Below, one piece after another: positions 35,833 through 48,986 of a DNA stretch of 64,000 bases (its first letter is position 1; every line of letters starts with the position of its first letter). Under the pieces are notes generated by a model, which saw only the letters and a program-made list of their open reading frames with translations, did not search any database and was not told the DNA's origin. The stretch lies in contig NZ_BMLC01000001.1 of NCBI RefSeq assembly GCF_014645015.1, positions 1,372,299-1,436,298 of the forward strand. Reading direction: 5' to 3'. The position numbers were made by a program, and so were the translations under genes. The DNA comes from Salinibacterium xinjiangense. GTDB taxonomy: Bacteria; Actinomycetota; Actinomycetes; Actinomycetales; Microbacteriaceae.

Positions 35833-36882
35833 TCAGGGGCGCAGCAGCACCTTGATCGCGCGACGCTCATCCATGGCGGCATAGGCCTCGGCCACCTCGG
35901 CGAGTGGCAACTCGAGGTCAAAGACGCGTCCGGGGTTGATCGCTCCCGAGAGCACCTCAGGCAGCAGCTCCTCGATGTAGTTACGCACGGGGGCGACTCC
36001 ACCGTTTGCTCCGACGTTGTTGCTGAACATGAAACCGATCGGCAACTCGGCACCACCATTGGGAACGCCGACATATCCGACCATGCCGCCCGGGCGAACC
36101 GAACGCAGGGCCTGATCCATGGATTCCGTTGTACCAACGCACTCGAGCACGCAGTCGGGGCCGATGCCGTCAAAGAGCTCCTTGATGCGCGCAATTCCCT
36201 CTGCGCCCCGCTCCTCGACGATGTCGGTCGCCCCGAATTCGAGAGCCAGTGCCTGGCGGTCCGCGTGACGCGACATGGCAACGATGCGCGTAGCCCCGAG
36301 CCGCTTCGCCGCGAGCACTCCGCAGAGCCCTACCGCTCCATCGCCGACCACGACGACGGTGCTGCCAGCCGTGACGCCGGCCGAGACCGCGGCATGGTGA
36401 CCCGTTCCCATCACGTCGGCGAGCGTGAGCAGGCTCGGCACGAGCTCAGCCTCGGGCTGTCCCGGTGTCGCCACGAGCGAGCCGTCGGCGTGCGGAACAC
36501 GCACGCGCTCGCCCTGGGCGCCATCTGCAAAACCGCCGAGGCGGTCATCCGACCCCCACCAGCCACCGTGCAGGCACGAGGTGCTGACGCCATTGAGACA
36601 GTTGGCGCACGTCATGTCGCAGTCGTAGAAGGGGGCGATGACGAAATCCCCTGGCTTGACCGTGCTGACGTCCGGTCCCACAGATTCGACGATGCCGACG
36701 AATTCGTGACCGATTCGCTTGGGAGAGTCTGTGGGGGTGATGCCCCGGTACGGCCACAGGTCGGAGCCGCAGACGCAGGCCGCGACGACCTTGACGATCG
36801 CATCGCCACCACTGGACAGCACCGGATTCGGTACTTCTTCGAGTCGGATGTCTTTCTCACCGTGAATTATCGTTGCAAGCAT
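35833..36882 (-). CDS. Zinc-dependent alcohol dehydrogenase
   Basis: The 349-residue medium-chain dehydrogenase has the catalytic zinc ligands in CVCGSDLWPYRG (Cys) and GHEFVGIVESVG (His/Glu), and a structural-zinc-like Cys cluster in YDCDMTCANCLNGVSTSCLHGG. The Rossmann motif is VVVVGDGAVGLCGV. The cofactor-selective residue after the second strand (AMSRHADRQ) hints at NADP(H). Substrate is unknown. It is convergent with the GntR gene and divergent from the nitroreductase gene. Confidence 0.92.
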   Translation of the reverse strand: MLATIIHGEKDIRLEEVPNPVLSSGGDAIVKVVAACVCGSDLWPYRGITPTDSPKRIGHEFVGIVESVGPDVSTVKPGDFVIAPFYDCDMTCANCLNGVSTSCLHGGWWGSDDRLGGFADGAQGERVRVPHADGSLVATPGQPEAELVPSLLTLADVMGTGHHAAVSAGVTAGSTVVVVGDGAVGLCGVLAAKRLGATRIVAMSRHADRQALALEFGATDIVEERGAEGIARIKELFDGIGPDCVLECVGTTESMDQALRSVRPGGMVGYVGVPNGGAELPIGFMFSNNVGANGGVAPVRNYIEELLPEVLSGAINPGRVFDLELPLAEVAEAYAAMDERRAIKVLLRP

Positions 36883-37006
36883 ATTTCGAGCCTAGGCTTT
36901 TTGACCGCGGCTCTCAAACCTGGGCGGGAATGTGCAAGCCGGATCGAGTGTTGGCTTATGCGGGTCAATGGAGCCCCGACATGTCTCTACTCGGAAGGAT
37001 CCATTG

Positions 37007-37594
37007 ATGACTATTTCCACGTCAGATCGTCGTGCCATCACGAGCCATCCCATCGCGGATGTGCTCGCCGAACGCTGGAGCCCCCGGTCGTTCGACCCGA
37101 CAGCGGAGATCGCCGATGCACAGTTCACAACGCTCCTCGAGGCGGCTCGCTGGGCACCATCGGCCTCGAACCTGCAGCCCGTGAGGTTCATCGCAGCTCG
37201 ACGCGGCACCGCAGAATTCGACGCCATCGTCGACACGCTTGTCGGATTCAACCAGGTCTGGGCGGTTCGTGCATCTGCCCTCGTGGTCGGTATCGCCGTG
37301 ACCGCTGGCCCGGACGGAACCCCTTACCGCTGGGCCGAGTACGACCTTGGCCAGACGATCGCGCACCTCTCGGTGCAGGCGCACTCAGATGGCCTGCACG
37401 TACACCAGATCGGTGGATTCGAACCGCAGGCGCTGGCCCGCCACTTCGGACTTGCCGACACCCTGGTTGCGGTGAGCGTCACCGCGATCGGCACACGGGG
37501 GGATGCTGCAGCCCTGGTTGAGCCCTACCTCTCCCGCGAGGTCGCTGACCGCCAGCGTCTGCCGCTCGACGACCTGGTGCTGGTGTTCGCCTAG
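37007..37594 (+). CDS. Nitroreductase family FMN-dependent oxidoreductase
   Basis: The 195-residue protein matches the nitroreductase fold: LAERWSPRSFDPTAEI (FMN phosphate-binding Arg/Ser), LLEAARWAPSASNLQPVRFIAAR, and GQTIAHLSVQAHSDGLHVHQIGGF then a C-terminal strand. Members reduce nitroaromatics, quinones or flavins with NAD(P)H. ATG 37007 follows GGAAGG; the region upstream in frame is not coding-like. It is divergent from the alcohol dehydrogenase gene. Confidence 0.88.
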   Translation: MTISTSDRRAITSHPIADVLAERWSPRSFDPTAEIADAQFTTLLEAARWAPSASNLQPVRFIAARRGTAEFDAIVDTLVGFNQVWAVRASALVVGIAVTAGPDGTPYRWAEYDLGQTIAHLSVQAHSDGLHVHQIGGFEPQALARHFGLADTLVAVSVTAIGTRGDAAALVEPYLSREVADRQRLPLDDLVLVFA

Positions 37595-38107
37595 AACCGC
37601 ATCGCTGTGAGCCTGTCTCCACCAGCAGGCGCATGCCCCGGTCGAGCCGCGGAGCGTGATGACGAACATCCTCCATCTGGGCGGTGCATGCTGTTCCGGG
37701 AATTCTTCGTCCGCGGCCGCCAAGGGTCGGACAGAATTCCTCGTGCGCACCGAAGAATTGGACGGGCAGCGCGAGCCCAGTGTGGCCGAGGCGGTTGCCC
37801 TCGACCGGTCGCGGATCGCCCGCGAATTCCACAATCCTGCAATTCCACCGTGTCGTCGCCCACTACAAATCAGTGATGGACGTCCAGGTGGGAGTGGCAG
37901 GCATCCGTCAGAATCCACGTCCTCCGTGTTTGCATGCACCGGGTGTGCGTGAAACTGGGTCTGCGCGATCGCATCTGCGCGGTGGTCTTGTCGCACGAGA
38001 ATGGACTCACGGTTGCCGGGCAGGCACCAACTGATTAGACACATCCTGACCAGACATATCCTGACCAGACACATCCTGACCAGACCTTGAAGCACCACGA
38101 AAGGACC
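37595..38107. other. 513 bases without a supported gene
   Basis: A minus-strand stretch around 37600-37830 has codon-like composition (for example DPRPVEGNRLGHTGLALPVQ) but no clear start, family or ribosome-binding site. It could be a decayed gene. The right end holds the 15-bp repeat at 38041-38085, which leads directly into the aldo/keto reductase gene. Confidence 0.5.
38041..38085. repeat. 15-bp tandem repeat x3 upstream of the aldo/keto reductase gene
   Basis: ACATCCTGACCAGAC is repeated three times, with one substitution in the second copy. It ends 22 bases before the start codon and so lies in the probable promoter or leader of the gene at 38108. Confidence 0.9.
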
Positions 38108-39088
38108 ATGATGGAATACGTTCGACTGGGCAACACCGGGCTCGAGATCTCGGCCATCACGCTCGGCTGCATGAGCTTCGGCGAATCGGAGCGCGGCTCG
38201 CACGCCTGGACTCTGTCGGAAGACGACAGCCGGCCACTCATCAGGCAGGCGCTCGAGGCTGGCATCACCGCATTCGATACCGCGAACGTGTATTCCGATG
38301 GCAGCGGCGAAGAGATTCTCGGTCGCGCGCTGCGCGATTTCAGCAGCCGGGACGACTACGTGCTCGCCACCAAGGTGCATGGCCGGATGAGGCCGGGGGC
38401 CAATGGCGGCGGGCTGTCTCGTCGCGCCATCCTCGCCGAGATCGATCACAGCCTCGCCAGGCTCGGCACCGACCACGTCGACCTGTACCAGATCCACCGC
38501 TGGGATCCGCTGACACCGATCGCCGAGACCATGGAGGCGCTCCACGATGTGGTGAAGGCGGGCAAGGCGCGCTACCTCGGTGCCTCGTCCATGTTCGCCT
38601 GGCAGTTCGCGACCGCACAGCACACGGCCGACCTCGGCGGTTTCACCCGGTTCGTCTCCATGCAGGACCAGTACAACCTGCTCAACCGCGAGGAGGAGCG
38701 CGAGATGCTGCCGTATTGCCTCGACCAGGGGGTGGGCGTGCTGCCCTGGAGCCCGCTGGCGCGCGGCAGGCTTACTCGCGACTGGGATGACTCGACAGCC
38801 CGATCCGAAACCGACCTGTTCGGCCAGGTCCTCTACAGGCAACAGGAGGCCGGTGACCGCAGGATCGTGGATGCCGTCGCCGAGGTGGCCGAGGATCGTG
38901 GCGTTTCCCGTGCCCAAATTGCCCTCGCCTGGGTGCGCCAGCAGCCCGCCGTGACCTCGCCGATCGTGGGCGCCACGAAACCGAACCACCTCAGCGACGC
39001 CGTCGCGTCGGTCGAGCTCGAGCTCACCAGTGAAGAGCTGGCAAAACTGGCCGCCCCGTACCTTCCGCGCCAGCCCGAAGGCTTCTAA
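38108..39088 (+). CDS. Aldo/keto reductase
   Basis: The 326-residue protein is a TIM-barrel AKR: AFDTANVYSDGSGEEILG carries the catalytic Asp and Tyr, VLATKVHG the Lys and YQIHRWD the His. The NADPH-binding end has VGATKPNHL. Length and pattern fit the YajO/PhnB-like AKR subgroup that reduces varied carbonyls. The gene begins with two ATG codons (38108 and 38111); AAAGGA lies just upstream. It is convergent with clpB. Confidence 0.92.
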   Translation: MMEYVRLGNTGLEISAITLGCMSFGESERGSHAWTLSEDDSRPLIRQALEAGITAFDTANVYSDGSGEEILGRALRDFSSRDDYVLATKVHGRMRPGANGGGLSRRAILAEIDHSLARLGTDHVDLYQIHRWDPLTPIAETMEALHDVVKAGKARYLGASSMFAWQFATAQHTADLGGFTRFVSMQDQYNLLNREEEREMLPYCLDQGVGVLPWSPLARGRLTRDWDDSTARSETDLFGQVLYRQQEAGDRRIVDAVAEVAEDRGVSRAQIALAWVRQQPAVTSPIVGATKPNHLSDAVASVELELTSEELAKLAAPYLPRQPEGF

Positions 39089-39192
39089 CGCGGGCTCGCG
39101 CTCCTCCCGGCGCTCCCTCCCCCGGGAGGATGAGCCCAGGAGGATGAGCCCAGGAACCGTACTTCCTCGTCATCCTGTTTTTCGATAACCCG

Positions 39193-39257
39193 GTCGTGCT
39201 CGGCGTCATGTCGTACGTGTCGTGCTCGGCGTCATGTCGTACGTGCCGTACTCGGCG
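39193..39257. repeat. 26-bp tandem repeat (2.5 copies) between convergent genes
   Basis: Two perfect 26-bp units starting GTCGTGCTCGGCGTCATGTC are followed by a degenerate half unit. The array lies between the aldo/keto reductase stop and the clpB stop. A second short duplication (AGGATGAGCCC x2) lies just before it at 39127-39149. Confidence 0.9.
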
Positions 39258-39310
39258 CCTGTGGGCTTGCCGATGCGCGTCTTCCTCGGGACCGCAGAAG
39301 GGCTGGGCCG

Positions 39311-41464
<2,154 letters not shown>

Positions 41465-41483
41465 GGTGCTGTGTTTCTTTCTT

Positions 41484-42167
41484 CTAATCGTGATTGCGGG
41501 TAGGTGCTTCTGCCGGGTTTGCCGTGTTTGCACTGTCTGCCGCCCGCAGCAGGTGCGCCGCGAGCCACCACGACAACCAACCGACGGCAGCGGTCGCCAC
41601 GATGCTCACCAGGAAACCCAGGAGTCCGATGCCGATGCTGATGGGAAGCGACTGTGCACTGTTGTCGTCGACCCCACCACCGACGACCTGCAGCGGAACG
41701 CTGAGCGTCGCCGACACGATCCAGCTCGCCACGATCGCGATACCTGTCGCAGCCCACGTGACAGGCCACGGCTTCGCCACATCATGAGACCTGAGGATGC
41801 GCACGCTGGTGAACAGCGCCACGACCATGAGAACGAGCCCGACCCCGGCGATGATCCCCAGCGGGACGATCCACACCTCCAGCTCGAGCTGATCGATGAT
41901 CGCCTTCCCCTGCCGGTACCAGTCGAGGTTTCCGAAGGTGCTACCGGCGGCGCTAAACATCGCACCGATGAGCCCCACAACAGCCAGGATCGTCAGCGGC
42001 ACGCCGAGCATCCAAAATCCGACGCTCAGGGCCAGGAAGCTGATGATGCCGGCCAGTCGCGCACCCGCCCGCTGGCGCGGAAGAAGCGCGGGCCTCGGCT
42101 GGACGTTCTTCGGCGGCACGGGCTGGTAGAGATTCGTCGCCGGAGTGGTGTTGATGGGGTCGGTCAC
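41484..42167 (-). CDS. Membrane protein, four transmembrane segments
   Basis: The 227-residue protein has a Pro-rich N-terminal cytoplasmic segment and four hydrophobic helices ([75 protein letters not shown]). I do not recognise the family. It lies 19 bp upstream of clpB on the same strand and 56 bp after the RNA methyltransferase gene, so it is likely co-transcribed with heat-shock genes. Confidence 0.78.
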   Translation of the reverse strand: MTDPINTTPATNLYQPVPPKNVQPRPALLPRQRAGARLAGIISFLALSVGFWMLGVPLTILAVVGLIGAMFSAAGSTFGNLDWYRQGKAIIDQLELEVWIVPLGIIAGVGLVLMVVALFTSVRILRSHDVAKPWPVTWAATGIAIVASWIVSATLSVPLQVVGGGVDDNSAQSLPISIGIGLLGFLVSIVATAAVGWLSWWLAAHLLRAADSANTANPAEAPTRNHD

Positions 42168-42223
42168 GATGAAACCCTTCTCTCGATCATCACGGTACTC
42201 CCTGGGTGCTGTCGACCACCGTG

Positions 42224-43336
42224 CTACCGCTTGCGCGACATCGTCACAGTGAACTTGGGGGTGCGCTCGATCTGGCGGGTTCCGCCGACGATGCGTTCGA
42301 GGGTTGGCCGGTAGTCGAGGTGCGAGTTGAAGACCGTCCAGAGCTCGCCGCCCGGCCTGAGCATGCGCGATGCGGCCTCGAACAGTTTCGCCGAGACCCC
42401 TGAGTGCACTGCCGCACCGGTGTGGAACGGAGGATTGAGTACGACCAGGTCGACGCTGCGGCCGGTAATCGTCGAGGCTGCATCATCCCTGGTCACCGTC
42501 ACGTCGAGACTGTTCGCCTGCATGGTCAGGGCGGCGGATGCCACGGCAGCAGCCGACTCGTCGGTGGCGAGCACTCGGGCCGCCGGGTTGAGCCGCGCGA
42601 GGGACGCCGCCAGGATTCCCGTGCCGCAGCCAAGGTCGACGGCCGACTCGAACGGCGCCACGCGGTCGAGCCTGTCGCCCATCGCGGCCACCAGCGCTCG
42701 CGTTCCGATGTCGACGGATGTCCCGGCGAACACTCCACCGGTCGCCACCACCCACAGCCCGAGGTCGGTGTCGAACTTGCGGCGAGGCTCGACGACAGTT
42801 TCTGCCAGCGGCTGGCGCGCGATCAGGGCGCGGGATTTTTGGGCGGCGTGCGTGACATCCACTCTCCCGAAGTGCCGACGCAGCACCTCATTCATCGTGA
42901 CGGTCATGTGCTTGATCCGGCCGCCGGCGATCACGACGACAGCGGGGGCGGCATGCCGGGCGATGAGGGCCGCGATCTCGTCGAGCGCATCAAGCGACCG
43001 CGGGAGCCTGAGAAGCACGAGGGTCGCGCCGTCGAGCAGCGCCGCATCCAGCGGGAGCGACACGAACGTACCGGCACTGTTGGCTCCAACACCGTTGGAG
43101 GCGAGTGCCAGTTCGCCCGAGAGCCGATCCTGGTGCACGCGCACGCTGGCGGCCCCGCGGTCGAGCGCACCCAGCGTGAGGGCGCCGTACTCGTCACCGA
43201 TCACCGTGATCTCGGCACCGGGCAGCAGGGCACCTGCTTCGTTGAGCATCAACGTGTCAGCGGTATCCCAGGCCCGCAGTTCGGGCGCTTCCAGGTCAGG
43301 CCAGCGGCGCAATTCGTCGAGGCTGAAGGCACTCAT
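42224..43336 (-). CDS. RsmC/RlmG-like rRNA methyltransferase
   Basis: The 370-residue protein has two Rossmann-like halves: a degenerate N-terminal one (LPGAEITVIGDEYGALTLG) and a catalytic C-terminal one with motif I AVDLGCGTGILAASLA, motif IV VVLNPPFHTG and LRPGGELWTVFNSHL. This duplicated layout and NPPFH are typical of RsmC/RlmG enzymes, which make m2G in 16S or 23S rRNA. ATG 43336 overlaps the hspR stop by 4 bp, so it is coupled to the heat-shock operon. The exact rRNA position cannot be stated. Confidence 0.85.
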   Translation of the reverse strand: MSAFSLDELRRWPDLEAPELRAWDTADTLMLNEAGALLPGAEITVIGDEYGALTLGALDRGAASVRVHQDRLSGELALASNGVGANSAGTFVSLPLDAALLDGATLVLLRLPRSLDALDEIAALIARHAAPAVVVIAGGRIKHMTVTMNEVLRRHFGRVDVTHAAQKSRALIARQPLAETVVEPRRKFDTDLGLWVVATGGVFAGTSVDIGTRALVAAMGDRLDRVAPFESAVDLGCGTGILAASLARLNPAARVLATDESAAAVASAALTMQANSLDVTVTRDDAASTITGRSVDLVVLNPPFHTGAAVHSGVSAKLFEAASRMLRPGGELWTVFNSHLDYRPTLERIVGGTRQIERTPKFTVTMSRKR

Positions 43337-43770
43337 TCCGAACGCTGCCCGAGCTGGCGCCACACCACGACGGCGTTTGACCGCTTCGATCGCTCACCCG
43401 CACGCAGCGACACGACATCGCCCTCAGACCCGGCCGCAAACACTCGCCGGCCCGGCCTCGCCAGCATCTCGTTTGACAGGGCATGCTCCAGTTCACGTAC
43501 TCGCACGGTCAGCTCGGACACATGGTTCTCCAGGTCGAGGATGCGCCTGATGCCCTCGAGATTGAGTCCCTCCGCGCTCATGGCCCCGATCTCGCGCAAC
43601 TGCACCACGTCGCGCATCGAGTATCGGCGCGACTGGCCGGCGGTGCGGGTCGGTTTCACCAGCCCGATGCGGTCATACTGCCGAAGGGTCTGCGGATGCA
43701 TGCCAGCAAGCTCCGCGGCGACCGCGATCGCGAACAGCGGCGAGAACTCGTCCATTAGTCCCGCAGCCAT
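43333..43770 (-). CDS. hspR: Heat-shock repressor HspR (MerR family)
   Basis: The 145-residue protein has a MerR-type helix-turn-helix: LFAIAVAAELAGMHPQTLRQYDRIGLVKPTRTAGQSRRYSMRDVVQLREI, then a helical dimerisation region with LDLENHVSELTVRVRELEHAL. HspR binds HAIR inverted repeats upstream of dnaK and represses it with DnaK as co-repressor. The perfect HAIR site at 47461-47481 fits this. The start (ATG 43770, or the internal ATG six codons on) shares one base with the dnaJ stop (TGATG). Confidence 0.93.
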   Translation of the reverse strand: MAAGLMDEFSPLFAIAVAAELAGMHPQTLRQYDRIGLVKPTRTAGQSRRYSMRDVVQLREIGAMSAEGLNLEGIRRILDLENHVSELTVRVRELEHALSNEMLARPGRRVFAAGSEGDVVSLRAGERSKRSNAVVVWRQLGQRSE

Positions 43771-44774
43771 CAGGCCGATGCGGCCTTCTCCAGCAGCTCC
43801 TCGCGAGGGTTGTCTCGCGGCATGGCCGCAGCGAACGCCTCGAGGTGCTTGAGGGCATCCTCGGTCAGTCTTGCGGGAACCGCGACCTGGATCTCAGCCA
43901 GCAGGTCGCCGACACCCTTGGGGGATGTCACGCCGCGCTCCTTGACGCGCAGGATCCTGCCGCTCGGGGTGCCGGGCGCCACCCGTAGTTTCACGGATTC
44001 ACCGCCCAGTGTCGGCACCTCGATTGTCGCGCCGAGTGTCGCCTCGACGAAGGTCACGGGAATCACGATTCGCAGGTTCTGGCCGTCGCGCTCGAACACC
44101 GGATGCTTGCGCACGGTGATCGACAGCACGAGGTCACCCGCGAGCCCGCCGTCGGGGCTCGGCTCGCCCTTGCCTTTGAGCCTGATCTTCTGGCCGTCGC
44201 TGACCCCGGCGGGGATCTTTACGTTGATCGCCTTCGCACCGGACGGTTGCAGCTTGATCGTCTCTCCGCGAATCGCAGTGATGAAGTCGAGAGTGGTGCT
44301 GGCGCTGAGGTCGCGTCCCTTGGACGGTCCGCCAGCCCCACGGAATCCCCCGCTGGTCGAACCGAAACTGCCCCTGCCGGCCCCACCACCGAACATGCCA
44401 CCGAGGAGGTCTTCGAAAGAGGCGCCCGATTGGCCGCCGCCGTACTGGGGGCCTCCGCGCTGCTGCTGCCCGAACATCCCGCCGAACACGTCTTCGAAGC
44501 CACCCCCCTGCTGGCCACCCGCCGTGAACCGGGCGCCGGAGCCCATGGCGCGCACCTGGTCGTACTCTTTGCGAAGTTCGGGGTCAGACAGCACGGAATG
44601 TGCCTCGCTGATCTCTTTGAACTTCGCCTCGGCCTTCGGATCACCCGGGTTCGAATCCGGGTGAAACTGCCGAGCGAGCTTGCGATAGGTCTTCTTCAGG
44701 TCGGCCTCGCTGATCGTCTTGGAGACGCCGAGTACCGCGTAGAAGTCCTTATCGAACCAGTCTTGGCTCGCCAT
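43770..44774 (-). CDS. dnaJ: DnaJ-type co-chaperone without zinc finger
   Basis: The 334-residue protein has an N-terminal J-domain with QFHPDSNPGD (the HPD motif), a Gly/Phe-rich region with GGFEDVFGGMFGQQQRGG repeats, and two C-terminal beta-barrel domains. The CxxCxGxG zinc repeats of class I DnaJ are absent, so it is a class II (CbpA-like) protein. It stimulates DnaK ATP hydrolysis and delivers substrates. It lies 37 bp downstream of grpE in the heat-shock operon. Confidence 0.94.
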   Translation of the reverse strand: MASQDWFDKDFYAVLGVSKTISEADLKKTYRKLARQFHPDSNPGDPKAEAKFKEISEAHSVLSDPELRKEYDQVRAMGSGARFTAGGQQGGGFEDVFGGMFGQQQRGGPQYGGGQSGASFEDLLGGMFGGGAGRGSFGSTSGGFRGAGGPSKGRDLSASTTLDFITAIRGETIKLQPSGAKAINVKIPAGVSDGQKIRLKGKGEPSPDGGLAGDLVLSITVRKHPVFERDGQNLRIVIPVTFVEATLGATIEVPTLGGESVKLRVAPGTPSGRILRVKERGVTSPKGVGDLLAEIQVAVPARLTEDALKHLEAFAAAMPRDNPREELLEKAASA

Positions 44775-44811
44775 GGTTGTGCCCCCGCCTGTTTCCTGTT
44801 GTGCCTGGGGC

Positions 44812-45459
44812 CTAGTCTGCCGGAACGAACACAGCGACCTTGGCCGGTCGAACCAGCCTGTCGCCGAGCACGTAGCCCGCGGCGATCACGTCAGCGATCG
44901 TGTTGACCTTGACATCCGGGTTCGGCAACTGCACGACGGCCTCGTGGAACGCGGGGTCGAAGGGCTCACCCTTGACGCCGACCTGCTTGAGTCCGTATTT
45001 CTCGAAGGATGCGCGAAGCTTCTGGGCCACGATCGTCATGGGCGCACCATCGACGAGGTCGCCATGCGCCTCAGCGAGAGCGAGGTCGTCCAGCGCGGGA
45101 AGCAGTGATCGGATGACCTCGGCGATGACAGCCTCGCGGTTGGCAGCACGGTCGCGCTCCACCCTGGTGCGAAAGTTGACGAGCTCGGCTTGCGCACGGA
45201 GCATGTCCGAGCGCATCTCGGCGACGAGGTCGGCTGCCGCCTGGTCGAGCAGTGCCTGGTCGTCATCCGAGAGCGAAGCATCCGCTGCTGCGGTGTCGGC
45301 CGTGCCCGCCGCCGGGGCGGATGCCGAAGCATCCACCCCGTCAGCTGGCTCACGAATATCGCCGGTCTCGGGGTCTACCCTCCGCTTGTCGCGGATGATG
45401 GGCTCCTCGGGCCGTTGTGGGTCATCTGGGCCCTTGTTGTTGTTCTTTTTGTTGGCCAT
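44812..45459 (-). CDS. grpE: Nucleotide exchange factor GrpE
   Basis: The 215-residue protein has an acidic/Ala-rich N-terminal ~65 residues, a long helix (LRAQAELVNFRTRVERDRA), a four-helix middle (LLPALDDLALAEAHGD) and the C-terminal beta wing with PFDPAFHEAVVQLPNPDV and VLGDRLVRPAKVAV, all GrpE signatures. It releases ADP from DnaK. It starts two bases after the dnaK stop. Confidence 0.95.
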   Translation of the reverse strand: MANKKNNNKGPDDPQRPEEPIIRDKRRVDPETGDIREPADGVDASASAPAAGTADTAAADASLSDDDQALLDQAAADLVAEMRSDMLRAQAELVNFRTRVERDRAANREAVIAEVIRSLLPALDDLALAEAHGDLVDGAPMTIVAQKLRASFEKYGLKQVGVKGEPFDPAFHEAVVQLPNPDVKVNTIADVIAAGYVLGDRLVRPAKVAVFVPAD

Positions 45460-45461
45460 GA

Positions 45462-47441
<1,980 letters not shown>

Positions 47442-47460
47442 TCAAGTCGTGAAGCTGAAA

Positions 47461-47481
47461 CTTGAGTGTGAGTGACTCAAG
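47461..47481. promoter_or_regulatory. Perfect HAIR operator (HspR site)
   Basis: CTTGAGT, spacer GTGAGTG, ACTCAAG is an exact match to the established HAIR consensus. It lies 112 bp upstream of dnaK and 55 bp upstream of the divergent MFS gene, so it could affect both promoters. Confidence 0.93.
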
Positions 47482-47536
47482 TTTCAGGCGGCAACCCATT
47501 CACCCGTCGGATACCCCCAGCCGCTAGCGTGTCACC

Positions 47537-48931
47537 ATGACTGAGAAGACGGTTCCTGCCGCAGCCAATACCGGGGCCATCGCTGCCGTCGGGCTCGACC
47601 TGCAGGAGGGAAAACTCATTCCTCGCCGGCAGGTTCTCTCGTGGGCGCTATGGGACTGGGCGACGCAGCCCTTCAACTCGGTCATCCTCACCTTCGTCTT
47701 CACGGCCCTGTATCTCACCACGTATACATTCCTGCCCCCGGAGATCGCAGCCCTCGGGGCAGGCAACACGATCTACGACCGTGCGCTGTCGCAATTGTCG
47801 AGCCAGTACGGCATCGCCATCTTCGTCGCGGGAGCCCTCATCGCGATCATCGCCCCGGTCCAGGGCCAGCGAGCCGATGCATCCGGCCGACGAAAGCTCT
47901 GGCTCGGCATCAGCACTGGGGTACTGGTGCTGTGCATGGCCGCCCTGTTCTTCGTGCAGGCGTCACCCCCGTTCTTCATCCTCGGCATCGCACTCATCGC
48001 GATCGGAAGTGTTTTCAGCGAGATTGCAGGTGTCAACTACAACGCGATGCTCGTGCAGGTGTCGACGCGCAAGACGATCGGCAAAATCAGTGGGCTCGGC
48101 TGGGGCTTCGGCTACCTCGGCGGAATCGTCGCACTGATCATCGTCGTCGTCTTCACCCAGCTCGAGTGGTTCGGCATGTCGACCGACAACGGGATGGCGT
48201 TTCGCGTCATCGCGCTCGGTTGCGCCCTGTGGACCGTGCTCTTCAGCATCCCGATCTTCCTGAATGTGCCAGCCGCCGAGCCCGCCACCGGTCGCCCCCA
48301 CGTCGGGTTCTTCGCCAGTTACGGCGTGCTCGTGAAAGACGTTGCCCGCCTGTACCGCGAGACCCGACCCACCTTCTGGTTCCTTCTCGCGAGCGCCGTG
48401 TACCGCGACGGCCTGGCCGGAGTGTTCGCCTTCGGCGCGATCATCGCGGCGGTCACGTTCCAGTTCACCAGCAACGAGGTGTTGCTGTTCGGTGTCGTCG
48501 CCAACCTCGTCGCCGGCATCAGCACGATTCTCGCAGGCCGTTTCGACGACATCTTCGGCCCGCGAGCCGTGATCGTCTTCTCCCTCTCGGGCCTGATCAT
48601 CGCGGGTACCGTCACCTTTGTGCTTCACGACTCCGGCAAATTGGTGTTCTGGGTCGCGGGGCTACTGCTGACAGTGTTCGTCGGGCCCGCCCAGGCCGCA
48701 AGCCGGTCGCTGCTCGCGCGCGTGACACCCGCGGGCCGGGAGGGTGAGATCTTCGGCCTCTACGCCACCACCGGTCGGGCAGCGAGCTTCCTCTCGCCCG
48801 GGCTCTGGGCTTTGTTCATCGCCATCTTCGGGTTCCAGTACTGGGGCATCCTCGGCATCGTCCTCGTCCTGGTGGTCGGCCTCATCCTCATGCTCCTGGT
48901 GAAACTTCCGAAACACGTTCGCGAGAATTGA
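47537..48931 (+). CDS. MFS transporter, UMF1/Atg22-like
   Basis: The 464-residue protein has about 12 membrane segments and UMF1-like features: an early WALWDWATQPFNSVILTFVF helix, GQRADASGRRK loop, NYNAMLVQVSTRKTIGKISGLGWGFGYLGG and a later FDDIFGPR loop. Such MFS members are related to vacuolar Atg22 amino-acid effluxers; bacterial substrates are unknown. It is divergent from dnaK and shares the intergenic region holding the perfect HAIR operator. Confidence 0.9.
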   Translation: MTEKTVPAAANTGAIAAVGLDLQEGKLIPRRQVLSWALWDWATQPFNSVILTFVFTALYLTTYTFLPPEIAALGAGNTIYDRALSQLSSQYGIAIFVAGALIAIIAPVQGQRADASGRRKLWLGISTGVLVLCMAALFFVQASPPFFILGIALIAIGSVFSEIAGVNYNAMLVQVSTRKTIGKISGLGWGFGYLGGIVALIIVVVFTQLEWFGMSTDNGMAFRVIALGCALWTVLFSIPIFLNVPAAEPATGRPHVGFFASYGVLVKDVARLYRETRPTFWFLLASAVYRDGLAGVFAFGAIIAAVTFQFTSNEVLLFGVVANLVAGISTILAGRFDDIFGPRAVIVFSLSGLIIAGTVTFVLHDSGKLVFWVAGLLLTVFVGPAQAASRSLLARVTPAGREGEIFGLYATTGRAASFLSPGLWALFIAIFGFQYWGILGIVLVLVVGLILMLLVKLPKHVREN

Positions 48932-48986
48932 CGGTGACGCCCGAATGCCGGTGGCGGTTGCCAGCGGACTCGGACAGGCTGGGGTC

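Noticed and set aside
37656..37952. Plus-strand open frame between nitroreductase and aldo/keto reductase
   Set aside because: No ribosome-binding site or conserved pattern; the competing minus-strand frame is equally plausible, so neither is called.
37385..38989. Long minus-strand open frame across nitroreductase and aldo/keto reductase
   Set aside because: Antisense to two recognisable enzymes; the translated product has no domain pattern.
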